Source: Merdiplasma sp905207905 (GTDB taxonomy: Bacteria; Bacillota; Clostridia; Lachnospirales; Lachnospiraceae). From it: DNA of 30,088 nucleotides. The first letter of the stretch is position 1, and each line of letters opens with the position of its first letter. Positions 7,309 through 15,484 of this stretch are shown here, piece by piece. Location of the stretch: positions 1-30,088 of the forward strand of contig CABRXX010000031.1 in the NCBI GenBank assembly GCA_902475025.1, given 5' to 3'. The notes under the pieces were generated by a model that was not told where the DNA came from, made no database searches, and saw only the letters and a program-made list of their open reading frames with translations. A program made the position numbers and the translations under genes.

Positions 7309-8322
7309 ATGGATAGAATGACGGGAAAACAGAGTATTTTTCTGGATCGGGGGGTGTATATTATAAGCAGCGCCTCGGTGGTTGGCAGCAAGGAGGAAGA
7401 GGGGCCTTTGCGGGGAAAATTTGATCTGGTCTGCGAGGATCCCATGCTGGGACAGGAGAGCTGGGAGCTGGCGGAGAGCACCATGCAGAAGAAAGCTGCT
7501 CAGATCGCGCTGGAGAAGGCCGGACTTTTGGCTGCCCAGATCCGCTACATTTTTGCAGGAGATCTTTTGGGACAGCTGATTGCCACTTCCTTTGGTCTGG
7601 AGACCCTGGATATTCCTCTGTTTGGCTTGTATGGAGCCTGCTCCACCTGCGGGGAAGCGCTTTCCCTGGGCGCTATGGCTGTGTGCGGAGGTTATGGAGA
7701 TTATGTGATGGCATTGACTTCCAGTCACTTTGCCAGTGCGGAGAAGCAGTTTCGTTTTCCACTTGGATATGGGAATCAGAGGCCGCTCTCTGCTACCTGG
7801 ACAGTGACGGGAAGCGGTGCTTTTATTTTGTCTAAAAAGCATGGCAGAGTGAGAATCAGCGGGATTACCACAGGGAAAATTATGGATTATGGAGTAAAGG
7901 ATTCTATGAATATGGGAGCCGCTATGGCTCCGGCAGCCTGTCAGGTGATTGTACAGAATTTCAGGGATTTTGACCGAACGCCTTCGGATTATGACAAGAT
8001 CATTACCGGAGATCTGGGATATGTGGGTCAGAAGATTTTGCTGGAACTGGTTTCCAGGGAAGGGTATGAGATCCGGGAAAATCATATGGACTGCGGAATT
8101 GAGATCTATGACCAGGAGACCCAGGATACCCATTCCGGTGGCAGCGGCTGTGGGTGCAGTGCTGTGACCCTGTCAGCTTATATTCTGCCCCTTTTGGCTA
8201 AGGGAGTCTGGAAACGGGTGCTGTTTTTGCCTACAGGAGCCCTTCTGTCTCCCATCAGTTTTAATGAGGGCCAGCCGGTGCCTGGGATTGCTCATGGGGT
8301 AGTGCTGGAGCATGTGGAGTAG
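7309..8322 (+). CDS. spoVAD: Stage V sporulation protein AD (dipicolinic acid channel component)
   Basis: Soluble, thiolase-fold subunit of the SpoVA complex that moves Ca-dipicolinate into the forespore and out on germination; B. subtilis SpoVAD binds dipicolinate directly. The 337 residues match the family length. Typical sequence: GVYIISSASVVGSKEEEGPL near the N-terminus, the ketosynthase-like nucleophile region GACSTCGEAL (Cys111, Cys114), SHFASAEKQFRFPLGYGNQR, and the C-terminal SGCGCSAVTLSAYILP. The ATG at 7309 follows GTGAGG. spoVAE follows 29 bp downstream, but no spoVAC lies upstream, where a MATE gene occupies its usual place. Confidence 0.96.
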   Translation: MDRMTGKQSIFLDRGVYIISSASVVGSKEEEGPLRGKFDLVCEDPMLGQESWELAESTMQKKAAQIALEKAGLLAAQIRYIFAGDLLGQLIATSFGLETLDIPLFGLYGACSTCGEALSLGAMAVCGGYGDYVMALTSSHFASAEKQFRFPLGYGNQRPLSATWTVTGSGAFILSKKHGRVRISGITTGKIMDYGVKDSMNMGAAMAPAACQVIVQNFRDFDRTPSDYDKIITGDLGYVGQKILLELVSREGYEIRENHMDCGIEIYDQETQDTHSGGSGCGCSAVTLSAYILPLLAKGVWKRVLFLPTGALLSPISFNEGQPVPGIAHGVVLEHVE

Positions 8323-8351
8323 CTGGAAATTAAGAGATAAGGAGAACACTT

Positions 8352-8708
8352 ATGGACTATATCAACGCATTTTGGGTAGGAGGGCTGATCTGTGCGCTGG
8401 TGCAGATTTTGCTGGAAAAGACCAAGCTGCTGCCGGGACGCACCATGGTGATCCTGGTGTGTACCGGGGCGCTGCTTGGAGCTGTGGGGTTGTACGAACC
8501 GTTTCAGGAGTATGCAGGAGCAGGAGCCTCTGTGCCGCTGATGGGATTTGGAAATTTGCTGTGGCAGGGTGTGAGAGAGGCTGTGGACAAAGAAGGATTC
8601 TTAGGAATCTTTATGGGAGGCTTCCAGGCCAGCGCGGTGGGAATCAGCGCGGCGCTGGTGTTATCTTACCTGGCCAGCCTGGTATTTGAGCCGAAGATGA
8701 AAGATTGA
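8352..8708 (+). CDS. spoVAE: Stage V sporulation protein AE
   Basis: Small integral membrane protein of 118 residues, SpoVAC/SpoVAE family, part of the dipicolinic acid channel of the spore inner membrane. Hydrophobic segments are at about 6-22 (AFWVGGLICALVQILLE), 31-48 (MVILVCTGALLGAVGLYE), and 86-112 (GIFMGGFQASAVGISAAL onward). The conserved LLEKTKLLPGRTMV after helix 1 and LMGFGNLLWQGV in the middle are characteristic. RBS AAGGAG at 8339-8344. It is the last gene of the spoVAD-spoVAE unit and ends 12 bp before the convergent SGNH gene, with no strong terminator between them. Confidence 0.94.
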   Translation: MDYINAFWVGGLICALVQILLEKTKLLPGRTMVILVCTGALLGAVGLYEPFQEYAGAGASVPLMGFGNLLWQGVREAVDKEGFLGIFMGGFQASAVGISAALVLSYLASLVFEPKMKD

Positions 8709-8720
8709 CGGCAGTATTCA

Positions 8721-9860
8721 TTAAAATCTTGGAATGTAGCTTTCGTCTTCCATCCCCTGGAGGGCGATGGTGCCTGTAGTCTCAAATTCCTCTTTGTAAC
8801 GCTGGAAGTCTGCCCGGCGCTGATCCAGGTAGGAGTAGATGTTGTCGCTGGTCAGATAGACGCCAAAGCCCTCATAGTGTTCCTGGCCGTACATGGTATT
8901 TACCATCAGGTCAGCCACTGCATTGGAATAGTGATTCCGGTTTACAAAGTTGTAAGGATTTAAATTGATGTCATTGAAATCGTCAAAGAGCCACACATCC
9001 GTAATATCCACAATCTGGCTTAAGTAGGAGTAGTACCGTTCGCATTCAAAGGTGTCCCGCTCTCCGATAAAGCTGGCACCGATGACAACCTTTAAGGTGA
9101 CACCGTGCTCATCGCAGAGCGCTTTGATCTTTCGGAGGGCAGCGATGTTGTCATCAAAGGCTGGGAAACTGTTGGCGCTTCCGTTAAAGGCTTTTTTCAG
9201 ATTCTGTTCCAGTTTTCCAAGCACCCGGTTTTTGGTGGCTTTCTTGGGATCTTTCTCAAAGGCAGCGTCCTCCTTGAACCAGATCCGCTCCCCGGTGGAC
9301 AGTTCATTGGCAGCGGCCCAGGTGTCCTGAGCGTTGCCGTCGGCAATTGTTTCAGCAACAGTGGGAAGATCGGACATCAGGTAGCTTAGCAGCTCTGTAA
9401 AGCGGTCCCAGCCATTTCCATTCACAATAGCGGGAATTTCATAGTTGGAGGAACGGGTCTCCCGATTATAGGCCCGAACCTCAAAGCTGCTTAAATGCAG
9501 GGTCAGCTCAGAGATATCCGTGTTTTCCACAAGGTAGGTGGAGTAGGTGAGATAGTCAGCAAAGTTTCCCATGGTAACGTAAAAGTTATAATAATTTTTT
9601 CCGGTGTACTGGGACAGAAGTTTAGTGCTTAATACTCCGGATTTGGAACCGCCGATGACTGCGCCCTGGATGGCATCCGCATTTTCATGGACATATTCGC
9701 TTTTGATGGCCCGGGCATACTGGTCAGCATCATACAGCTCCGTGCCTTTTTTCACAGTAAAATAGCCCAGGGGATCTACTGCGTAATTTAAGCCCATGTA
9801 GCCTGCAATTCCGGCAAACAGGATTATAAAAAATATTGATATCCATACTTTTTTATTCAT
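8721..9860 (-). CDS. Membrane-anchored SGNH-like protein, MBOAT partner
   Basis: A 379-residue protein with an N-terminal signal anchor (VWISIFFIILFAGIAGYMG, residues 5-23) and a large extracytoplasmic domain. GAVIGGSKSG (67-75) fits block I of an SGNH-like fold with Ser72 as candidate nucleophile, and FVNRNHYSNAVADLM (305-319, His310) fits block V. DltD/AlgX/PatB-type proteins of this fold act with an MBOAT protein to move acyl groups to surface polymers. It starts 13 bp downstream of the MBOAT gene in the same direction, so it is almost certainly the partner. The acceptor polymer is unknown, and hydrolase versus transferase activity cannot be decided here. Confidence 0.82.
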   Translation of the reverse strand: MNKKVWISIFFIILFAGIAGYMGLNYAVDPLGYFTVKKGTELYDADQYARAIKSEYVHENADAIQGAVIGGSKSGVLSTKLLSQYTGKNYYNFYVTMGNFADYLTYSTYLVENTDISELTLHLSSFEVRAYNRETRSSNYEIPAIVNGNGWDRFTELLSYLMSDLPTVAETIADGNAQDTWAAANELSTGERIWFKEDAAFEKDPKKATKNRVLGKLEQNLKKAFNGSANSFPAFDDNIAALRKIKALCDEHGVTLKVVIGASFIGERDTFECERYYSYLSQIVDITDVWLFDDFNDINLNPYNFVNRNHYSNAVADLMVNTMYGQEHYEGFGVYLTSDNIYSYLDQRRADFQRYKEEFETTGTIALQGMEDESYIPRF

Positions 9861-9873
9861 AGATCATTGCTCC

Positions 9874-11301
9874 TTAGAACTGGAAATACAAGAACTGTAC
9901 GACTTTATTCATCTGCATAATGCACAGCAGCATCAGCAGAGCTGCATAAAGCACAGTCCAGATATTGGTTTTGAATTTCTCTGTCATGGTCTTGGAGTTT
10001 GGCAGGAACCAGCAGATAATAATGCCGATGAGCAGCCGCAGGCCGCTGGATTTATGCCAGATGATAAAGTTCCATACAGAAGAGAGAGCCTCGGAGACGG
10101 TACTTCCCAGGGAAGAGAAGTTCACCATTCCAAGGTATACGTTCCAGGCATCCGTAAAGGTGTTGGATACGAACAGCACCCGAACCAGGATTACCCCAAG
10201 TGCCGTCAGAGGGAAGGCAATGAAGAAGGGGAATTTCAGGTTCCGCCGTTTCATCCAGGAGGCTGCGCAGACGAAGAAGCCGTTGATCAGTCCCCACACT
10301 ACAAAGGTCCAGCCTGCTCCATGCCAGAAACCGGAGACAAAGAACGTAACCATGGTAGCGATGTAATAGTTTCTCCACTTGCAGTTCTTCTTGTAGACGG
10401 AGCGGAAAATGTAGTTGCTTAAGAAACGGGAGAGGGTCATGTGCCATCTTCTCCAGTAATCCTGAAAGTTCCGTGCCTTGTAGGGAGAGTCAAAATTCTG
10501 GGGAATGGCAATGTTGAACATCCAGCCCAGTCCAATGGCCATGTCTGCATATCCGGACAGGTCAAAGTAGTAGGAGATGGTGTACTCAATAGAAGAAAAC
10601 CAGGTGAGCAGCAGATCGGAATTTGCTGTCACATTATTAAAGAACTCCTGGGCATTGGTGGTCATAGGGTCAGCCAGCAAAATCTTCTTTGCGCAGCCGA
10701 TGGAAAAAAGAAACAGTCCTTTAGCCAGATTGTCATAGTTGATCTTCAGATTTTTCTGATTTTCAAACTGAGGAACAATCTCGCCATGGTGGATAATGGG
10801 GCCTACGATCAGCTGAGGAAAGAAGGTGATAAACAGCAGATAATTCACAAAATCATACTGTTTTGTCTCTCCTCGGTAGGAATCCACCAGAAATGCAATG
10901 AGCTGGAAGGTAAAGAAGGAAATACCGATGGGCAGCACAATGTGCTTTAAGGCATAGTCGCTGCCGGTGATTAAATTGAAGTTTTCGATAAAGAAATCGG
11001 TGTACTTATAGTAACCTAAAAGACCGATATTTCCTGCCAGTCCAATGGCTAGAAGCAGTTTCTTCTGGAAGGGCTGTTCTCCCTCCATGCGGGACATGGA
11101 GCTTCCAATGATGTAGTTGCCGGTGATGCTGGCCAGAAAGAAGGGGAAAAAGTCAGGGCTGCCCTGTCCATAAAAATACAGGGAGCAGACTACCAGCCAG
11201 ATTTTAGCCACAGAGTGCTGTTTAAAATGGTTTAATGCAAAGTAAACTGCAAAGGTAATTGGTAAAAATAAAAATATAAACTGATAAGTTGAAAAAATCA
11301 T
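9874..11301 (-). CDS. MBOAT-family membrane-bound O-acyltransferase
   Basis: A 475-residue polytopic protein of the AlgI/DltB/PatA type, which passes acyl groups across the membrane for O-acylation of envelope or secreted polysaccharides. Hallmarks: N-terminal FSTYQFIFLFLPITFAVYF, LVVCSLYFYG, VLPIGISFFTFQ (122-133), FPQLIVGPI (161-169), NFQDYWRRWHMTLSRF (278-293, His287) and GFWHGAGWTFVVWG (324-337) with the conserved catalytic His327. It lies between a carboxyltransferase gene (32 bp upstream) and an SGNH-like gene (13 bp downstream), all reverse strand. The SGNH neighbour supports a two-component acylation system. Substrate not readable from sequence. Confidence 0.94.
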   Translation of the reverse strand: MIFSTYQFIFLFLPITFAVYFALNHFKQHSVAKIWLVVCSLYFYGQGSPDFFPFFLASITGNYIIGSSMSRMEGEQPFQKKLLLAIGLAGNIGLLGYYKYTDFFIENFNLITGSDYALKHIVLPIGISFFTFQLIAFLVDSYRGETKQYDFVNYLLFITFFPQLIVGPIIHHGEIVPQFENQKNLKINYDNLAKGLFLFSIGCAKKILLADPMTTNAQEFFNNVTANSDLLLTWFSSIEYTISYYFDLSGYADMAIGLGWMFNIAIPQNFDSPYKARNFQDYWRRWHMTLSRFLSNYIFRSVYKKNCKWRNYYIATMVTFFVSGFWHGAGWTFVVWGLINGFFVCAASWMKRRNLKFPFFIAFPLTALGVILVRVLFVSNTFTDAWNVYLGMVNFSSLGSTVSEALSSVWNFIIWHKSSGLRLLIGIIICWFLPNSKTMTEKFKTNIWTVLYAALLMLLCIMQMNKVVQFLYFQF

Positions 11302-11333
11302 AATCGTTCTCCTGAAAAGATGGTTGGGAATGG

Positions 11334-12890
11334 CTACAAGGGAATATTGCCGTGTTTTTTTTCAAATCCGGAACTGCACGCTTCTTCCTTGTGCAGTTCC
11401 AGAAAATCAAAGGCATTGATCAGACGGCTTCTGGTTTCGTCAGGAAGAATCACTTCATCTACAAAGCCTTTGTTCTCTGCAATTTCCGGATTTAAGAAAT
11501 TTTCTTCGTACTCCTGCTTCAGGCACTGAAAGGCAACAGCAGGATCCTGAGCGCTGGCCAGTTTCTTTTTATAGAGAATGTTTACAGCGCCCTCTGCTCC
11601 CATGACAGCAATCTCTGCAATGGGCCAGGCATAGACGAAATCTGCCCCCATAGTTTTGCTGTTCATAGCAATGTAGGCGCCGCCGTAGGCTTTGCGCATG
11701 ATCAGGGTTACTTTAGGAACAGTGGCCTCTGAGTAAGCGTACAGAATCTTTGCGCCATGACGGATAATCCCTCTTTGTTCCTGATCCTTTCCAGGAAGAA
11801 AGGCAGGCACATCCACAAGGGTCAGAAGAGAAATGTGGAAGCAGTCGCAGAACCGGATAAACCGGGCGATTTTATCAGAGGCATCACAGTCTAAAGACCC
11901 TCCTGACTGCAGGGGCTGATTGGCAACGATGCCAGTGACCCTTCCGTTTAAATACCCAAATCCCACAATGGCGTTGGGGGCAAAGTGTTTGTGGATTTCA
12001 AAAAAAGGGATATCATCTGTGATCTGCCGGATCACCTGGTGCATGTCATAAGCCTTCCTGGGATTGTCTGGAACCAGCTCCTCAAAAGGAATCCGCGCGG
12101 CCGGTTCACTGATAGGATGGCAGGGCGGCAGCTGCGCGCAGTTGGAGGGCAGATAGGACAGCAAGGTCCGGATCCCCTTCAGACAGGAGTACTCATCATT
12201 GTACAGCGCATGTACCACTCCGCTGGTGGTACTGTGCATGGAAGCTCCGCCAAGCTCCTCCAGAGTGGGACGGGTGCCAAGCACGGATTCTACCACTGCC
12301 GGGCCGGTGATAAACAGTTTGCTGGTATCCCTGACGCAAAAGATAAAATCGCACAGAGCAGGGGAGTAGCAGGCGCCTCCGGAGCAGGGCCCCAGGATGG
12401 CGCAGATCTGAGGAATGACCCCGGATGCTTTCACATGATTCTGAAAAATTTCTCCGTAACCGGACAGGGCGTTGATGCCTTCTTCAATCCGGGCTCCTCC
12501 GCTGTCGTTGAGAAAGATAATGGGCACCTTCATATTGTAGGCCAGCTCCTGGAGCTTGGCCATTTTTTTGGCATGAGTGGCCCCCAAGGTGCCTCCCACT
12601 ACCGTAAAATCCTCCGCAGCCACACACACCTTCCGGCCCTCGATGGTACCCCAGCCGGTGAGGATACCGTCTCCGGGAAAAGAGTTATATTTTCCAAAAG
12701 CAGAGGCGGAGGTATCAGTGGCCATACAGCCATTCAGTTCTACAAAGGACTGTTCATCCAGCAGGCAGTGGATCCGCTCCCAGGCAGTGAGTTTTCCGCT
12801 TTCGTGCTGCCGTTTGATTCTGGCTTCTCCGCCGCCGGCCAGATGACTTTGCCGTTTCTGCTTCACCGACTCGATTCGATCCTTCCACAT
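11334..12890 (-). CDS. Acyl-CoA carboxyltransferase (PccB/MmdA-type)
   Basis: A 518-residue carboxyltransferase of the acetyl/propionyl-CoA carboxylase beta and methylmalonyl-CoA decarboxylase alpha family, with both crotonase-like halves. N-terminal half: GKLTAWERIHCLLD (32-45), DFTVVGGTLG, NDSGGARIEEG (128-138) and the oxyanion loop GPCSGGACYSPAL. C-terminal half: LVDVPAFLPGKDQE and MRKAYGGAYIAMNSK. These enzymes transfer CO2 between carboxybiotin and an acyl-CoA. No biotin carrier, biotin carboxylase or decarboxylase membrane subunit lies in the window, so partners must be elsewhere. RBS AGGAAGG lies just upstream of the ATG. Substrate (acetyl, propionyl or methylmalonyl) is undetermined. 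First gene of the unit leading into MBOAT. Confidence 0.9.
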   Translation of the reverse strand: MWKDRIESVKQKRQSHLAGGGEARIKRQHESGKLTAWERIHCLLDEQSFVELNGCMATDTSASAFGKYNSFPGDGILTGWGTIEGRKVCVAAEDFTVVGGTLGATHAKKMAKLQELAYNMKVPIIFLNDSGGARIEEGINALSGYGEIFQNHVKASGVIPQICAILGPCSGGACYSPALCDFIFCVRDTSKLFITGPAVVESVLGTRPTLEELGGASMHSTTSGVVHALYNDEYSCLKGIRTLLSYLPSNCAQLPPCHPISEPAARIPFEELVPDNPRKAYDMHQVIRQITDDIPFFEIHKHFAPNAIVGFGYLNGRVTGIVANQPLQSGGSLDCDASDKIARFIRFCDCFHISLLTLVDVPAFLPGKDQEQRGIIRHGAKILYAYSEATVPKVTLIMRKAYGGAYIAMNSKTMGADFVYAWPIAEIAVMGAEGAVNILYKKKLASAQDPAVAFQCLKQEYEENFLNPEIAENKGFVDEVILPDETRSRLINAFDFLELHKEEACSSGFEKKHGNIPL

Positions 12891-12971
12891 AGTAGTTCCT
12901 TCCTATTATTATTGGATTGCTGCGCAGTGCAGCAGCGTGTTTGTTAATGATTTCGTAATTAATTCTTATGT

Positions 12972-13000
12972 AGTCTACCATGTAGGCCGGGAAGATTCAA
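12972..13000 (-). promoter_or_regulatory. SigA-like promoter of the carboxyltransferase-MBOAT-SGNH unit
   Basis: On the reverse strand, TTGAAT (complement of 12995-13000), a 17-nt spacer and TAGACT (complement of 12972-12977). The leader between promoter and ATG contains a short hairpin, TGCTGC/GCAGCA, near 12919-12936. It is the only good promoter seen upstream of the three reverse genes. Confidence 0.6.
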
Positions 13001-13023
13001 GAATTATTTACTATAAAAGCCCA

Positions 13024-13082
13024 GTCTCAAAGCAGAGTTGTTCCGGACTGCTTGCAGACCGGGACGGCTCTGCTTTAGAGAC
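13024..13082. repeat. Large imperfect hairpin
   Basis: GTCTCAAAGCAGAG at 13024-13037 pairs with CTCTGCTTTAGAGAC at 13068-13082 with a one-base bulge, and the loop contains a second stem built from CCGG-A-CTGC and GCAG-A-CCGG. No T-run follows on the top strand, so it is not a standard terminator for a top-strand gene, and no gene ends here. It adjoins another structured block, and together they look like a dispersed intergenic element. Confidence 0.6.
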
Positions 13083-13087
13083 GCTAA

Positions 13088-13210
13088 CTCATATGAGCAA
13101 GTAGGCCGACAGGCCGGATTGCGAATATGGGGCGAATTGCGGGAACGCAAAGCGTGGAGCAATCCGAGGGGTTTTTATCCCTGGTGGCGTCCGCATCAGA
13201 GGACATGAAA
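13088..13210. repeat. Second block of nested hairpins, candidate dispersed repeat
   Basis: The palindrome CTCATATGAG (13088-13097) is followed by CGGATTGC (13115-13122) pairing with GCAATCCG (13159-13166), which encloses TTGCG (13137-13141) / CGCAA (13146-13150). It is GC-rich relative to the flanks, has no credible coding frame, and separates two divergently transcribed units. From general memory of Lachnospiraceae genomes, similar sequences recur between genes and are often mis-called as short proteins; this is recollection, not something shown here. The remainder of the gene-free gap 12891-13446 holds the two promoters. Confidence 0.5.
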
Positions 13211-13287
13211 GTTTAGCAGGAAATGCACAGGACAATGTCCGGAAAAATCTCAGGGGAGCCGGAAGCAGGATTTGAGAACTATTCTGG

Positions 13288-13316
13288 TTGTAAGGTTTCC
13301 GGGACAATGATAAAAT
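13288..13316 (+). promoter_or_regulatory. SigA promoter of the two-component system
   Basis: TTGTAA at 13288-13293, a 17-nt spacer and TAAAAT at 13311-13316. Downstream, CGGTACT occurs twice in direct orientation (13365-13371 and 13390-13396, 25 bp apart), a layout that could bind an OmpR-type dimer and autoregulate the operon. Confidence 0.55.
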
Positions 13317-13446
13317 GTTATTGTTCAGAGACAGGAAGAAATCTCTGGAGCAGAACAAAGTGGGCGGTACTTGACCGGATTGTTTGGAACGGTACTGATA
13401 AAAATCGTTTAACAGAGAAATGCAAAAGGAAAGAAGGGAGAACGTT

Positions 13447-14154
13447 TTGGAGGAAAAGATACTGGTGGTGGACGATGAGAAAGAGATCGTGGATCTGGTG
13501 GCTGTGTATCTGGAGAATGAAAATTTCAGAGTGGTAAAATGCTACAGTCCCAAGGAAGCCCTGGAGCAGATCGAGACAGAGGAACTGGATCTGGCAGTTT
13601 TGGATGTGATGATGCCCCAGGTGAGCGGACTGGAGCTTTGCCGGAAGATCCGGGAACATCACAATTACCCGGTGATCATGCTGACAGCCAAGGATCAGGA
13701 GGCGGATAAGATCACAGGTCTTACCTTTGGCGCGGATGATTATATGACAAAGCCCTTTCGTCCTCTGGAACTGGTAGCCAGAGTGAAGGCGCAGCTTCGC
13801 AGGTACAAAAAATACAATCCTGCCAACAGCGGCAGGGAGGAACAGCGGGAGGAGGTGCTGACCCACAGGGGATTGGTGCTGAATAAAAGGACTCACGAAT
13901 GTTTTCTGGATGAAAGGCCTCTGGTGCTTACGCCCACGGAATTTTCTATTCTTCAGGTGTTATTGGAGCGAAAAGGCAGCGCAGTCAGCGCAGAGGAGCT
14001 GTTCCATCAGATCTGGAAGGATGAATATTACAGCAAGAGCAACAATACCATAACGGTTCACATCCGTCATCTCAGGGAGAAGATGGGAGATACCATGGAT
14101 TCTCCCAGATATATTCGGACCATGTGGGGAGTGGGGTATAAGATCGATGAGTAA
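13447..14154 (+). CDS. VanR-like response regulator (OmpR/PhoB family)
   Basis: A 235-residue transcription factor. The receiver domain (about 3-115) has the acidic pair in KILVVDDE (Asp9, Asp10), phospho-acceptor Asp53 in LAVLDVMMP, Thr80 in VIMLTAKD and Lys102 in YMTKPFRPLE. The C-terminal winged helix (about 135-233) contains LTPTEFSILQVLLERKG, NTITVHIRHLREKM and YIRTMWGVGYKI. GADDYMTKPFRPLELVARVKAQLRRYKK resembles VanR closely (noted here only as the motif KPFRPLELVARVKAQLRRYK). I chose the TTG at 13447 because GGGAG precedes it by 6 nt; an ATG at 13420 has a weaker RBS. It overlaps the kinase gene by 8 bp. Confidence 0.92.
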   Translation: MEEKILVVDDEKEIVDLVAVYLENENFRVVKCYSPKEALEQIETEELDLAVLDVMMPQVSGLELCRKIREHHNYPVIMLTAKDQEADKITGLTFGADDYMTKPFRPLELVARVKAQLRRYKKYNPANSGREEQREEVLTHRGLVLNKRTHECFLDERPLVLTPTEFSILQVLLERKGSAVSAEELFHQIWKDEYYSKSNNTITVHIRHLREKMGDTMDSPRYIRTMWGVGYKIDE

Positions 14155-15340
14155 AAAGAAAAGAGACAGGGAAGAGTATGTCAGCCTGAAACGAAAATTC
14201 TATGTCCGGCTTTTGCAGACGGTGCTGGTTTCTGTGGGGATCGTTTTTGGCTTTTATCTGCTGGTTTGGAAGGACCGGGGTGGTAACTGGATGTTGGAAT
14301 TTTTTCAGAATGGGTTTGGACTGGACTGGACCTCTGCCATGATTCTGTATAATCAGATATTCCGGAATAACAAGGATACCATTGCACTTTTGCTGTTCAG
14401 CCTGGTGTTTTTTCTGGCGATCCGGAAGGTTCTGAATGAGTTTATCGGGTGTTTTCAGGCGGTGAACAGTGGGATTGATCAGCTTCTGGAGGAGGAAGGG
14501 AAGATTCAGCTTCCACCGGAGCTTTTGGAGACGGAGCGGCGGTTAAAAGAGGTGAAGGAGGAACTTGCCCGCCGGAGTCTGACAGCCGCTCAGGCAGAGC
14601 AGCGAAAAAATGATCTGGTGATGTATCTGGCCCACGATATGCGGACTCCTATGACTTCCGTTATCGGTTATCTCAGCCTTCTGCAGGAAGCGCCGGATCT
14701 TCCGGCAAAACAGAGGGCGAAATATGTGGGCATTTCATTGGAGAAAGCCTGCCGGCTGGAAAAAATGATGAACGAATTTTTTGAGATTACCAGGTACAAT
14801 CTGCAGCAGATCACCATCAGTCCGGAACCCATTGATCTGTATTACCTTCTGGTGCAGCTGATGGACGAGCTGTCGCCTCTATTGTCAGCCAGGGGGAATT
14901 GGGCTGTGCTGCAGGCAGATGAGAATCTGACAGTTGACGGGGATCCGGACAAGCTGGCCAGGGTGTTTAACAATGTGATGAAAAATGCAGCTTCCTACAG
15001 CTTTCCAAATACAGAAATAATGCTTCGGGCAGAGGAGCGGGATGGTCAGGTGGTGCTGGTGTTCCAAAACCAGGGGAAAACCATCCCTGAGTATAAGTTG
15101 GAGGCTATTTTCGAGAAATTTTACCGGATGGATGAATCCCGCACTTCCAACACAGGAGGCACCGGCCTGGGGCTTGCCATTGCAAAGGAGATCGTGGCCC
15201 TCCATGGAGGAACGATCAAGGCAGACAGCCGGGAGGATACGGTGACCTTTACCATCACCCTGCCCAAGGTGCAGGAGAACAGAAGGCAAAGAAGAGAGAC
15301 AGCCGGGGAGGCATTGGGAAAAGATTTGGCACAATCTTAG
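14147..15340 (+). CDS. VanS-like sensor histidine kinase
   Basis: A 397-residue membrane kinase paired with the preceding regulator. Two transmembrane helices (about 21-40 and 78-95) flank a short extracellular loop of about 35 residues. A coiled region (about 105-155) leads into the dimerisation/H-box YLAHDMRTPMTSVIGYLSLL with His163, then the N-box NNVMKNAASYS and the G-box GGTGLGLAIAKE. The H-box context is VanS-like. The small sensor loop suggests direct sensing of a membrane-proximal ligand or membrane state. ATG overlaps the regulator gene. A VanY-like carboxypeptidase gene follows, suggesting cell-wall stress as the signal, but ligand identity is inference. Confidence 0.92.
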   Translation: MSKKKRDREEYVSLKRKFYVRLLQTVLVSVGIVFGFYLLVWKDRGGNWMLEFFQNGFGLDWTSAMILYNQIFRNNKDTIALLLFSLVFFLAIRKVLNEFIGCFQAVNSGIDQLLEEEGKIQLPPELLETERRLKEVKEELARRSLTAAQAEQRKNDLVMYLAHDMRTPMTSVIGYLSLLQEAPDLPAKQRAKYVGISLEKACRLEKMMNEFFEITRYNLQQITISPEPIDLYYLLVQLMDELSPLLSARGNWAVLQADENLTVDGDPDKLARVFNNVMKNAASYSFPNTEIMLRAEERDGQVVLVFQNQGKTIPEYKLEAIFEKFYRMDESRTSNTGGTGLGLAIAKEIVALHGGTIKADSREDTVTFTITLPKVQENRRQRRETAGEALGKDLAQS

Positions 15341-15375
15341 GATTTTCTTAGGAAATAAACAATGGAATGTTAAAA

Positions 15376-15401
15376 ACAGGAAGTCTCCTGTCTAGTACAA
15401 T
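15376..15401 (+). promoter_or_regulatory. Dyad and -10-like element upstream of the carboxypeptidase gene
   Basis: The dyad ACAGGA (15376-15381) / TCCTGT (15386-15391) stands immediately upstream of a TACAAT -10-like hexamer (15396-15401). There is no good -35 at the normal distance, as expected for an activator-dependent promoter, so control by the adjacent response regulator is possible but unproven. Confidence 0.35.
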
Positions 15402-15484
15402 AAAACCGAACAGAGCAGTACTCGTCAGAGCATTTTTTGCAAAGGGGCAGCTCATATACAGTGGTTGGGACAGGAGGAAGCAGG

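Noticed and set aside
8701..8730. AAGATT/AATCTT inverted repeat between spoVAE and the SGNH gene
   Set aside because: Only 6 AT-rich pairs with an 18-nt loop and no T-run; not a credible terminator.
13089..13358. Reverse-strand reading frame through the structured block
   Set aside because: Composition is dictated by the hairpins, and the frame has no RBS or family resemblance; similar false calls are common in repeats.
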